The translations under genes and the position numbers were made by a program. Shown in pieces: positions 1 to 6,985 of a DNA stretch of 12,389 nt. Every line of letters starts with the position of its first letter. Position 1 is the first letter of the stretch. Below the pieces are notes generated by a model. The model had not been told where the DNA came from and did no database searches. It was given only the letters and a program-made list of their open reading frames with translations. This DNA comes from Alphaproteobacteria bacterium (GTDB taxonomy: Bacteria; Pseudomonadota; Alphaproteobacteria; Caulobacterales; Parvularculaceae), in NCBI GenBank assembly GCA_030428745.1, contig JAUIEG010000025.1:1-12389 (forward strand). The letters are read 5' to 3'.

Positions 1-96
1 ATGCAGGAAACCTTTTGGGGTTCCTATTTCGGCACGTTGACGGACAAGTTCGGCGTGCAGTGGATGATCAATTGCGGCCAACCGCATGAGGCGTGA
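1..96 (+). CDS. VOC / PhnB-like superfamily protein, C-terminal end (5' partial)
   Basis: An open frame runs from the window edge to a TGA at 94-96 and encodes at least 32 residues. The segment FWGSYFGTLTDKFGVQWMIN matches the conserved C-terminal end of PhnB/YjdN-like VOC (glyoxalase-fold) proteins, often annotated as 3-demethylubiquinone-9 3-methyltransferase-like. In that family this strand carries the last part of the metal or substrate pocket. The ATG at base 1 is probably an internal Met, because the family is usually about 140-160 residues long. The gene abuts trxB, which reads in the opposite direction with no spacer. The substrate cannot be told from this fragment. Confidence 0.75.
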   Translation: MQETFWGSYFGTLTDKFGVQWMINCGQPHEA

Positions 97-1053
97 CTAT
101 TCAGCGGCCTCAAGCACAGCTTCTTCCGCAGCAAGGAACTTTTCCGCCTCAAGCGCCGCCATGCAACCCATGCCAGCGGCGGTCACGGCCTGACGGTAGA
201 TGTCGTCTGTGACATCACCGGCGGCGTAAACGCCGGGAATCTGCGTCGCTGTCGAATCAGGCTGGGTCACAAGATAGCCGTGATCTTTCATGGCGAGCTT
301 GCCTTCGAACAGCTCGGTCGACGGTTTATGTCCGATAGCGATGAAAACGCCGTCCACATTGACGTCTTGCATGTCGCCGGTCTTGAGGTTTTTGAGGCGA
401 GCGCCCGTTACGCCGAGCGGGTTTTCGTCGCCGAGAATTTCATCGAGCTGGCAGTCCCAGATGATCTCTACATTTTCCTTGTTGAAAAGGCGTGTCTGCA
501 AAATCTTTTCCGCACGTAATTCATCACGGCGATGAACCAGCGTTACTTTCTTCGCTAGTCCCGAAAGATAAAGCGCTTCTTCGACGGCGGTATTGCCGCC
601 CCCGACAACCAGAACGTCTTTATTACGATAGAAAAACCCATCACAGGTCGCGCAGGCCGATACGCCAAAGCCCTGAAACTTTTCTTCGGAGGGAAGGCCG
701 AGCCATTTCGCTTGAGCGCCGGTTGCAATGACGAGCGTGTCGGCGACATAGGTCTCGCCGCCATCGCCTGTGAGCGTGAAGGGGCGTTTCGAAAGATCCA
801 CATCAGTGATGAGGTCGTTGATGAATTCGGTTCCCACATGCTCGGCTTGTTTTTGCATTTGCTCCATAAGCCATGGCCCCTGAATCACGTCCGCAAAGCC
901 GGGATAGTTCTCGACATCTGTGGTGATGGTCATCTGGCCGCCGGGCTGGAGGCCATGGACGAGCACGGGTTTCAGGCCTGCACGGGCGGAATAGATAGCG
1001 GCTGTGAGGCCAGCGGGCCCGGAGCCCAGAATCAACAAGCGGGTCTTCTTCAT
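97..1053 (-). CDS. trxB: thioredoxin reductase (NADPH)
   Basis: This encodes a 318-residue flavoprotein that passes electrons from NADPH through FAD and a redox-active disulfide to thioredoxin in the cytoplasm. The FAD-binding GSGPAG lies at residues 10-15. The redox pair C134-A-T-C137 is followed by DGFFY, as in classical low-molecular-weight TrxB. The NADPH-binding GGGNTA is at 151-156 with HRRDELRA at 174-181, and the second FAD motif AAGDV sits near 277-281. Length is normal for the family, with a short Ala/Glu-rich C-terminal tail. The ATG at 1053 is chosen because GAGGA lies about 9 bases upstream on the minus strand and the FAD motif begins at the usual distance. The stop directly abuts the stop of the convergent VOC gene, so the two transcripts probably overlap. 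All catalytic residues are present and nothing looks degraded. Confidence 0.97.
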   Translation of the reverse strand: MKKTRLLILGSGPAGLTAAIYSARAGLKPVLVHGLQPGGQMTITTDVENYPGFADVIQGPWLMEQMQKQAEHVGTEFINDLITDVDLSKRPFTLTGDGGETYVADTLVIATGAQAKWLGLPSEEKFQGFGVSACATCDGFFYRNKDVLVVGGGNTAVEEALYLSGLAKKVTLVHRRDELRAEKILQTRLFNKENVEIIWDCQLDEILGDENPLGVTGARLKNLKTGDMQDVNVDGVFIAIGHKPSTELFEGKLAMKDHGYLVTQPDSTATQIPGVYAAGDVTDDIYRQAVTAAGMGCMAALEAEKFLAAEEAVLEAAE

Positions 1054-1192
1054 CGGTATTTTCCTCGAAATTCGGCAAGCGTCACTTAAGGCGCCTTCGC
1101 CCCTAATGCGAGATGTTTGGGGGAATCACGAACTCGTTAGCGCTCGAATTATGTGTAAGAACGGTCCTGACTTTTCCAAAAAACGCGGGGGC

Positions 1193-1221
1193 TTGCGGTC
1201 TTCAAAGCAAAATGGTAACAA
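1193..1221 (+). promoter_or_regulatory. candidate sigma-70 promoter of the homogentisate cluster
   Basis: TTGCGG (1193-1198) and TAACAA (1216-1221) are separated by 17 bases, which would place the transcription start near 1228, about 37 bases before the dioxygenase start codon. Both boxes match the consensus only partly. The proposed -10 box lies inside the palindrome at 1215-1228, which fits repression by a protein bound there. This is a by-eye prediction. Confidence 0.35.
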
Positions 1222-1228
1222 ATGTTAC
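1215..1228. promoter_or_regulatory. 14-bp palindrome, candidate operator
   Basis: GTAACA-AA-TGTTAC is a perfect inverted repeat with 6-base arms and a 2-base centre. It lies in the divergent trxB/dioxygenase spacer, 36 bases before the dioxygenase start, and overlaps the proposed -10 box. Tyrosine/homogentisate genes in proteobacteria are commonly controlled by local repressors of the MarR, IclR or Lrp families, and a short dyad like this is the kind of site such dimers bind. No regulator gene lies in the window, so the binding protein is unknown. Confidence 0.5.
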
Positions 1229-1264
1229 TAATTTTACGTCTCCTAATCTGGAAGGAGCCTCTTA

Positions 1265-2398
1265 ATGGCGCGCAGATGGATTACCCCCAGCCGGGTTGAA
1301 GGCGAATCCTCGCGGCAGGCCCATGCCGATATGCCTGCAGGCACGTATGAACGGGAAATCTCCAAGGAGGGATTTTTCGGGCCCGCCGCGTTCATGCATC
1401 ATCGTCGGCCTCCTACAGGCTGGGTGAACTTCGAGGGACCTTTACGGCCGCGCGCGTTCGATCTCGCCGCCATGAAGGGCGCCAACCCATCGCCATGGGC
1501 GGCGGCGCGCATTCTACACAATAACGCGACAGAGCTCAGATACTGGAAACTCGAGAGCGCCATGCCGTCACTGGCGCGCAATGGCGATGGCGACCAGTTG
1601 CTGTTTGTGCATGAGGGCGAGGGCGATCTCTATTGCGATTACGGCCATCTCCATTTTGAAGCGGGCGATTACATCATGTTGCCTCGCGGGACTATGTGGC
1701 GTCTCGCGCCGTCATCGCCAGCGTCGGTCCTGATGATCGAGGCGACCAACAGTCATTACACGCTGCCGGATAAAGGGATCCTGGGCCCGCACGCGATTTT
1801 TGACCCAGCGATCATGGACGCGCCACAAATCAACGATGCCTTCAAGAAGCATCAGGCGGAAGACGGCGAAACGCGCGTTGAAATAAAAAAACGCGGCGAA
1901 GTTTCGGTCGCAACATACCCTTACAATCCGCTGGATGTAGTCGGCTGGCATGGTGAGTTATCGCCGGTGCGCCTTAATGTGCGCGACATCCGCCCGATCA
2001 TGTCGCACCGTTATCATGTGCCGCCTTCGGCTCATACGACCTTTCTTTCCGACCGCTTCGTGGTTTGCACATTCGCCCCGCGGCCCTTCGAGACCGACCC
2101 GGGTGCGTTGAAAGTGCCATTTTTCCACAATAATGATGATTACGATGAAGTGCTTTTTTATCATGCGGGCGATTTCTTCAGTCGCGACAATATCGATGCA
2201 GGCATGATGACATTCCATCCTTCGGGCTTTACTCATGGGCCACACCCCAAGGCGCTGAAAAACATGTTGGAACAGAAAAAACCGGCCACAGACGAATATG
2301 CAGTGATGGTGGATACGCGTGATCCATTGAATATCGGCGAAAGCGTCGGCGCAGTTGAAAATCTCGACTATGTGAACTCATGGCGCGGAAATGACTGA
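1265..2398 (+). CDS. hmgA: homogentisate 1,2-dioxygenase, short form
   Basis: This encodes a 377-residue cupin-type Fe(II) dioxygenase that opens the ring of homogentisate to give maleylacetoacetate in tyrosine/phenylalanine breakdown. A first cupin-like segment, with VHEGEGDLYCDYG then GDYIMLPRGT, spans about residues 108-146. The C-terminal cupin carries the likely iron ligands H288 and E295 (in HNNDDYDE) and H324 (in THGP). H318 sits six residues before H324, the same distance as between the two active-site histidines of human HGD. The protein is shorter than the classical 430-445 residue enzymes, and the first ligand pair is H-x6-E rather than H-x5-E. I believe this is the short alphaproteobacterial branch of the family. 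AAGGAG ends 7 bases before the ATG. The stop overlaps the next gene, and a fumarylacetoacetate hydrolase follows, which strongly supports the pathway. Another cupin ring-cleavage specificity is a less likely alternative. Confidence 0.85.
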   Translation: MARRWITPSRVEGESSRQAHADMPAGTYEREISKEGFFGPAAFMHHRRPPTGWVNFEGPLRPRAFDLAAMKGANPSPWAAARILHNNATELRYWKLESAMPSLARNGDGDQLLFVHEGEGDLYCDYGHLHFEAGDYIMLPRGTMWRLAPSSPASVLMIEATNSHYTLPDKGILGPHAIFDPAIMDAPQINDAFKKHQAEDGETRVEIKKRGEVSVATYPYNPLDVVGWHGELSPVRLNVRDIRPIMSHRYHVPPSAHTTFLSDRFVVCTFAPRPFETDPGALKVPFFHNNDDYDEVLFYHAGDFFSRDNIDAGMMTFHPSGFTHGPHPKALKNMLEQKKPATDEYAVMVDTRDPLNIGESVGAVENLDYVNSWRGND

Positions 2399-2648
2399 GA
2401 CGCGCCGTACGCAGCATCATGATCCTGAGAGCCTGTGTTGCGAGTCCATGCAGGCGGCGCTGGAATTGAACTGCTCGGAGCATGATGACCCTTTCGACTG
2501 TCCCGACAGTCTCATCGCCTATAATGAAGGTCTCAACCAGTACGCGCTTATTGTGCATGACGGCGGACGCGACGTGATTCTGATCCGCTATTGTCCCTGG
2601 TGCGGCGCGGCCTTGGGCGCGGCGTCCGATGAAGAGGAAGAACAATGA
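2391..2648 (+). CDS. small Cys-rich, putative zinc-binding protein (DUF6980-like)
   Basis: This is an 85-residue protein of unknown function. It has six cysteines: C16-C17 in a CCESM motif, C28 in NCSEH, C37 in DCPDSLI, and C68-P-W-C71-G near the end. The pattern CC..M, CPD.LI.Y, YCPWCG.AL resembles, from memory, the uncharacterised DUF6980 family, and the CPWCG knuckle suggests a structural zinc or a thiol site. The acidic tail DEEEEQ is probably disordered. The ATG overlaps the last 8 bases of the dioxygenase gene, and the stop shares ATGA with the hydrolase start, so translation is likely coupled on both sides. It sits exactly between the two pathway enzymes, where a maleylacetoacetate isomerase gene often lies, but it does not resemble the GST-type MaiA. 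A role in metal supply, assembly or isomerisation is speculation. Confidence 0.85.
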   Translation: MTETRRTQHHDPESLCCESMQAALELNCSEHDDPFDCPDSLIAYNEGLNQYALIVHDGGRDVILIRYCPWCGAALGAASDEEEEQ

Positions 2649-3661
2649 AACTAGCATCTTTGAAAAGCGGCCGCGACGGGCGGTTGGTCGTCGTTTCCAA
2701 CGATCTGACGCGCTACACGGACGCCGCCCGCATTGCCCCAACGCTGCAAGCGGCGCTGGATGACTGGGAGCAATGCGAGCCCGGTTTGCGTGAGTTGGCG
2801 CAGGGAATTGAAACGGGCTCGGTTCCCATAGAGCGCTTTCATGAACGCGAATGTTCATCGCCTTTACCGCGCAGCTTTCAGTGGGCGGATGGTTCCGCCT
2901 ATATCAATCACGTCGAGCTTGTGCGTAAAGCGCGCGGCGCCGAAGTTCCAGAGAGTTTTTACGAAGACCCGCTGATGTATCAGGGTGGCTCGGATTCGTT
3001 TCTCGGCCCTCGCGACGACATCGTCATGCCAACCGATGACGGGTGGGGCATCGACATGGAGGCGGAGATCGCCGTCATCACCGGTGATGTTCCCATGGGC
3101 GTCACGCCGGACGAAGCAAAGGACTGCATCCGCCTCGTCATGCTGGTAAACGACGTTTCCCTGCGCGGGCTCATTCCCGGCGAACTCGCCAAAGGCTTCG
3201 GTTTCTTTCAATCGAAACCGTCATCGGCGTTCACACCTGTCGCGGTGACGCCCGATGCGCTGGGCGATGCCTGGGACGGCGGCGCCATCCACCTGCCGCT
3301 ATTGGTTCGGTATAATGGCGAACCCTTCGGACAGGCGAATGCGGGCAAAGATCTCACTTTCAACTTTCCGCAATTGATCGCGCATGCGGCGAAGTCGCGG
3401 CCCCTGGGCGCGGGGACAATTATTGGCTCCGGCACTGTCTCCAACAAACTTGATGGCGGGCCTGGCAAGCCTATTGTTGAGGGCGGCGACGGCTATTCCT
3501 GCATCGCCGAAATCCGTATGATTGAGACAATTTACGACGGCAAGCCAAAAACGCCCTTCATGAAATTTGGTGATACGGTCGAAATCAAGATGAAAGACAA
3601 GGACGGCCACTCGATCTTTGGTTCGATTTCGCAAAAGGTGGCGAAATACGAGCGGAAATAG
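2645..3661 (+). CDS. fahA: fumarylacetoacetate hydrolase family protein (fumarylacetoacetase)
   Basis: This encodes a 338-residue FAH-fold hydrolase expected to split fumarylacetoacetate into fumarate and acetoacetate, the last step of homogentisate breakdown. The metal-binding signature is visible as D137-M-E139-A-E141 followed by D170 in LVNDVSLR. K191 in FFQSKPSSAFTP and the glycine-rich GTIIGSGTVSN (257-267) complete the usual active-site region. The protein lacks the length of the roughly 420-residue eukaryote-like enzyme and fits the shorter bacterial type with a reduced N-terminal domain. The ATG overlaps the preceding stop as ATGA, so translation is probably coupled to the Cys-rich protein. 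FAH-superfamily members vary in substrate, so the assignment rests heavily on the adjacent homogentisate dioxygenase. All metal ligands appear intact. Confidence 0.88.
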   Translation: MKLASLKSGRDGRLVVVSNDLTRYTDAARIAPTLQAALDDWEQCEPGLRELAQGIETGSVPIERFHERECSSPLPRSFQWADGSAYINHVELVRKARGAEVPESFYEDPLMYQGGSDSFLGPRDDIVMPTDDGWGIDMEAEIAVITGDVPMGVTPDEAKDCIRLVMLVNDVSLRGLIPGELAKGFGFFQSKPSSAFTPVAVTPDALGDAWDGGAIHLPLLVRYNGEPFGQANAGKDLTFNFPQLIAHAAKSRPLGAGTIIGSGTVSNKLDGGPGKPIVEGGDGYSCIAEIRMIETIYDGKPKTPFMKFGDTVEIKMKDKDGHSIFGSISQKVAKYERK

Positions 3662-3698
3662 TAAGGCTGGGCCCGCGAGTCGAAGCGAGTTCCCTCCT

Positions 3699-5711
3699 GT
3701 GAAAAATCTTGCCGGATTTCCTGTTTTTCTCTTGGCTGTTAGCCTTTTGACGCCAGCACTGGCTGACGACGTCGTTGTCGTTACGGCGGAGCGGCGCGCT
3801 ACAGCCTTGTCTGACGTGCCGCAGAGCATCACGGCGATTTCCGCTGAAACAATCGAGCTGGTGGACGCCGACCATATTGCCGAACTCTTGTCGCGTGCGC
3901 CGGGTGTGACTCTCCATCGCGGCTCAGGCGCGGAGCAACTCACGGCGATCCGCTCACCCGTGCTGACGTCTGGCGCCGGCGCCGGTTCATTCCTTTTTCT
4001 GGAAAACGGCGTCGCCATTCGCTCTGCCGGGTTCGCCAACATCAACGGGCTATTCGATTCCCATTATGAAATTGCGGACCGTATTGAGGTCGTGCGCGGG
4101 CCTTCCGGGGCGCTTTACGGCGCCAACGCTATCCATGGCGTCGTGAATGTTCTGACGCCGTCGCCATCGGAAGACTTTTCTGTTTTCGCCGAAGCCTATG
4201 GCGATACCCAGGAACGCTACAAATTAAAAGGCAGCGTTTCCGGCGCCAGTGGCGCCCATGGGTTTTTAGTTGGCGCCTCGGTCACGACGGAAGAGGGGTA
4301 TCGCGTTGATGCGGGGCTTGATCAGCAGAAATTGACCTTTCGTCATGTCTATGATGACGCCGGTGTCAGTATCGACACGATATTTTCTTTCGATAATCTC
4401 GAGCAGGAAACGGCGGGATTCATCTTCGGCGAGGCGACCTTGAATGATCGCGAACTGCGCAAAACCAATAACTTTCCGCAGGCTTATCGCGACGCCAAGG
4501 CGGCGCGACTGCAATCGACGATTGGACTCGACGCGGGCGAGAATACGCGCATTCAGATAACGCCGTATGCCCGCTGGAACCAGATGGAGTTCCCGCAGCA
4601 TTTCCTGCCGTCAAATGCCCTTGAGAAAAACGGCCATAAAAGTATTGGCGTTCAGAGCGCGATATATCATGACGCCGGCGCTCTCTCGCTGATCGCCGGT
4701 GTCGACGCGGAGTACACGGACGGCTATCTGTCTGAATTCCAGTCCATGCCCCAGATTTTTTCCTACACGCCCGGTCTCCACTACGACTATGAAGTTGAGG
4801 CAGTGAATGCTTCCGGTTTTCTTCAGGGCGATTATGCCTTGGGGCCGCGCACAACAGCGAGTGCGGCCGTTCGCGTAGACGGCACGATCTATAAATATGA
4901 CAATTTGACAGACAGCGGCGTTGTAGGGCGTTTCCTGCGGCTGCCTGATCAAACAGACAAATTCGTTACAGCGAGCCCGAAGTTCTCGCTGCGCCACGAA
5001 TTAAGTGAAGATGCGTCGGTTTATGTCAGCTATGCGCGCGGCGCGCGGCCGCCCCAGACGACCGACCTTTACAGGCTTCAAATCAATCAAACGGGTGATC
5101 AGGCGCGCCCCGAAAAGATTGATGCGGTAGAGCTTGGTTTCCGTGGCGGTCTTGGTGAACGAGTTAACCTCGAACTCGCCGGATTCTTTATGGACAAGGC
5201 GAACTTTTTCTTTCGTGACGCCGACGGCTTCAATGTTGCTGACGGCAAGACGCGCCATGTGGGTGTCGAGGCGGATGTCAGGATCGCGCTTTTTGAAACG
5301 CTGACGCTGCGAAGCGCGGTCACTTATGCAAGGCACACCTATCGTTTTGACCGGCCCGTTGGGAATGCGACCGAAGCGATCAGTTTCGGGGACGACGTGG
5401 ATACGGCGCCGCGTGTCATGGCGAACACGCGGCTTCAATGGCGGCCCATTGACCGCCTTACGGCTGAGGCGGAATGGGTTTCCATGGGGTCTTATTTCAC
5501 TGACGCGGCTAATGACCATGAATATGAGGGCCACAATGTCCTCAATCTGCGTGCAGAGGCCGGGCTTACAGAAACGCTCGCTGCGTATATCACGGTGCGG
5601 AATGTCACCAATGAGCTCTACGCAGAACGCGCCGATTTCGCCTTTGGAAGTGACCGCTATTTCCCCGGCGAAACGCGGACTGTCGGTTTCGGTCTGCGCT
5701 ATCGAAACTAG
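3699..5711 (+). CDS. TonB-dependent outer-membrane receptor
   Basis: This encodes a 670-residue receptor when read from the GTG at 3699. That start gives a clean signal peptide: K2, a hydrophobic core at about residues 5-19, and likely cleavage after ALA at residue 22. The new N-terminus DDVVVVTAER resembles a TonB box. The plug domain follows (about 35-155), with DVPQSITAIS, IRSPVLTSGAGAGSF, and RIEVVRGPSGALYGANAIHG near its end; the rest alternates like a 22-stranded barrel. The receptor should import a ligand across the outer membrane using TonB/ExbBD energy. The open frame extends upstream to 3618 inside fahA, but that would bury the signal peptide. Ribosome binding is weak (AAGCGAG about 9 bases upstream). 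The protein ends in RYRN rather than the common terminal Phe or Trp. The gene begins 37 bases after fahA, so it may be co-transcribed. The ligand is unknown. Confidence 0.9.
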   Translation: MKNLAGFPVFLLAVSLLTPALADDVVVVTAERRATALSDVPQSITAISAETIELVDADHIAELLSRAPGVTLHRGSGAEQLTAIRSPVLTSGAGAGSFLFLENGVAIRSAGFANINGLFDSHYEIADRIEVVRGPSGALYGANAIHGVVNVLTPSPSEDFSVFAEAYGDTQERYKLKGSVSGASGAHGFLVGASVTTEEGYRVDAGLDQQKLTFRHVYDDAGVSIDTIFSFDNLEQETAGFIFGEATLNDRELRKTNNFPQAYRDAKAARLQSTIGLDAGENTRIQITPYARWNQMEFPQHFLPSNALEKNGHKSIGVQSAIYHDAGALSLIAGVDAEYTDGYLSEFQSMPQIFSYTPGLHYDYEVEAVNASGFLQGDYALGPRTTASAAVRVDGTIYKYDNLTDSGVVGRFLRLPDQTDKFVTASPKFSLRHELSEDASVYVSYARGARPPQTTDLYRLQINQTGDQARPEKIDAVELGFRGGLGERVNLELAGFFMDKANFFFRDADGFNVADGKTRHVGVEADVRIALFETLTLRSAVTYARHTYRFDRPVGNATEAISFGDDVDTAPRVMANTRLQWRPIDRLTAEAEWVSMGSYFTDAANDHEYEGHNVLNLRAEAGLTETLAAYITVRNVTNELYAERADFAFGSDRYFPGETRTVGFGLRYRN

Positions 5712-5775
5712 CGGCTGTCCTTGAGGCTTTTCCCGCTTGGGCGAAACGTCTACCCTTCTAAAAAAGGGAGGCGGC

Positions 5776-6684
5776 ATGCCGAGCATTCAGGCGGTTCTTT
5801 TTAACTGGATCATGAAGGCGACATTCAAGTCGAGACCGATCCATTTAATGGAGGCGAAAGCCTTGCGCGATGGCGCGGATGCGCTTGCGCCGAAACATCC
5901 GCCCGCAGGAATTGTTTGCGAAATTGTTGACGGCGCGGCGAAAGGCGAATGGCATCGCGCCGAGAATGCTGAGCCTGGCCGCACCGTTCTTTATCTCCAT
6001 GGGGGCGGGTATGTTTTTGGTTCACCGAAATCCCATAGCGCTTTCACATACGCTCTGGCGAAAGAGGCATGCGCAGAGGTCTTTTCTCTCGATTATCGCA
6101 TGGCGCCGGAACATCCATTTCCTGCTGCGGTGGACGATGCGGTGGCTGCTTATGAATGGCTTTTGGGAGAAGGGCGCGATCCTGAGAAGCTGGTGATCGG
6201 CGGGGATTCCGCTGGCGGCGGACTGGCGCTGGCGCTGCTTTTGTCTATCAAGGCGCGCGGGCTTCCAATGCCTGCGGGCGCCTTGCTTCTTTCTCCCTGG
6301 ACGGACCTCGCAACCACTGGCGCGTCGCTCGATGAAAACGAAAAGTCCGACGCCATGTTCAAAAAGGTGTATATTGTCGAAGGCGCCAAGCGCTACCTCG
6401 CCGCCGCTGACCCGAAAGCGCCGCTAGCTTCTCCGCTCTATGGCGATCTTGCGGGGCTGCCGCCCATGCTTATTTTTGTAAGTCAGAGCGAAGTTCTGCG
6501 CGATGATTCAACAAGGCTTCAGGAGAGGCTTGTGGCCGCCGGCGTGCAGTCAAAACTTGTGACGGAAAACGGCCTTATCCATGTCTGGCCGATTTTCCCG
6601 GGCCGGTTTCCTGAAGCGATGAAGTCGATCCGGGAGGCGGCGGCGTTCATCGCCGGACAGACGAAAGGGGGATCGCCTGCATGA
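5776..6684 (+). CDS. alpha/beta hydrolase of the HSL family (esterase)
   Basis: This encodes a 302-residue alpha/beta-hydrolase fold-3 carboxylesterase. The oxyanion-hole motif HGGG is at residues 75-78 and the nucleophile S145 is in GDSAGG. H269 in LIHVWPIF is the catalytic histidine. At the acid position the sequence reads SEVLRDD, so E239 probably replaces the more common Asp, as in a known Glu-type subset of this family. PEHPFPAAVDDAVAAYEWL (111-129) is also typical of the family. The ATG at 5776 is preferred over the upstream TTG at 5737 because AAGGGAGG ends 4 bases before it. A weak hairpin, CCCTT (5753-5757) with AAGGG (5764-5768), could cover part of that site. There is no signal peptide, so it should act in the cytoplasm on short-chain or aromatic esters. 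It lies 64 bases after the receptor and overlaps the next gene by ATGA. Confidence 0.9.
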   Translation: MPSIQAVLFNWIMKATFKSRPIHLMEAKALRDGADALAPKHPPAGIVCEIVDGAAKGEWHRAENAEPGRTVLYLHGGGYVFGSPKSHSAFTYALAKEACAEVFSLDYRMAPEHPFPAAVDDAVAAYEWLLGEGRDPEKLVIGGDSAGGGLALALLLSIKARGLPMPAGALLLSPWTDLATTGASLDENEKSDAMFKKVYIVEGAKRYLAAADPKAPLASPLYGDLAGLPPMLIFVSQSEVLRDDSTRLQERLVAAGVQSKLVTENGLIHVWPIFPGRFPEAMKSIREAAAFIAGQTKGGSPA

Positions 6685-6956
6685 GAGCGGATATGGCCAA
6701 GCTCCTCATTGCTGTCGTCCTCGACCTTGCAGATTTCACTATCGGGCGTTTGGGGATCATCATCCCGGGCTTTGAGCTGGGGTTCGACGCGGTGCTAGGC
6801 GTTGTTGCGGTCGCCTTGTGGGGCTGGCCCGGTCTTATTGCCTTCTGGGAGATTGCCGATCCTACAGGGCAGGCGGATGCGTTCGTTCCAACGCTGACGC
6901 TGATTGCGTTGAGCCAGATGGGCAAGGGAAAAAGCAAACGCCCGCAGGCTGACTAA
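6681..6956 (+). CDS. small conserved-looking membrane protein of unknown function
   Basis: This is a 91-residue protein with a hydrophobic N-terminal stretch (about 7-29, interrupted by D15 and D18), a strong membrane segment at about 36-57, and a third hydrophobic patch at about 68-78. Distinct motifs are DLADFTIGRLG near the start and FWEIADPTGQADAFVPTLTL after the main segment. I recall similar small integral membrane proteins in other bacteria but cannot name the family. The C-terminus is basic (GKGKSKR), which suggests a cytoplasmic end. The start codon shares ATGA with the esterase stop, so expression is probably coupled to it. The stop codon lies inside the loop of the downstream terminator hairpin. 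No enzymatic signature is visible. Confidence 0.75.
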   Translation: MRADMAKLLIAVVLDLADFTIGRLGIIIPGFELGFDAVLGVVAVALWGWPGLIAFWEIADPTGQADAFVPTLTLIALSQMGKGKSKRPQAD

Positions 6957-6970
6957 GCGCTGCGGGCTTT
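6940..6970. terminator. bidirectional intrinsic terminator
   Basis: GCCCGCAG (6940-6947) pairs with CTGCGGGC (6960-6967) to form a perfect 8-bp stem with a 12-base loop. On the plus strand TTT follows; on the minus strand the stem is followed by GTTTGCTTTTT. The hairpin sits between convergent genes (ending at 6956 plus and 6986 minus) and could serve both. The plus-strand gene's TAA stop lies in the loop. The U-tract is better for minus-strand transcripts. Confidence 0.65.
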
Positions 6971-6985
6971 GTGCGGTGCGAGTTG

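Noticed and set aside
73..86. Hairpin TGCGG-CCAA-CCGCA near the VOC/trxB junction
   Set aside because: The stem is only 5 bp, lies inside the VOC coding sequence and has no T-run, so it is not a credible terminator.
1088..1097. 10-bp palindrome AAGGCGCCTT upstream of trxB
   Set aside because: Short GC-rich palindromes are common in this DNA, and no second copy or promoter relation supports a role.
2229..2858. Minus-strand open frame (209 codons) over the Cys-rich gene
   Set aside because: The plus strand has overlapping genes with coherent motifs; the antisense product is Arg/Pro/His-rich and looks non-coding.
3299..4045. Minus-strand open frame (248 codons) across fahA and the receptor
   Set aside because: It runs antisense across two well supported genes and shows no domain or signal.
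5001..5786. Long open frame (261 codons) on the minus strand inside the receptor gene
   Set aside because: It is fully antisense to a receptor with clear plug and barrel features, has no recognisable motif and no ribosome site, and fits a shadow frame in GC-rich DNA.
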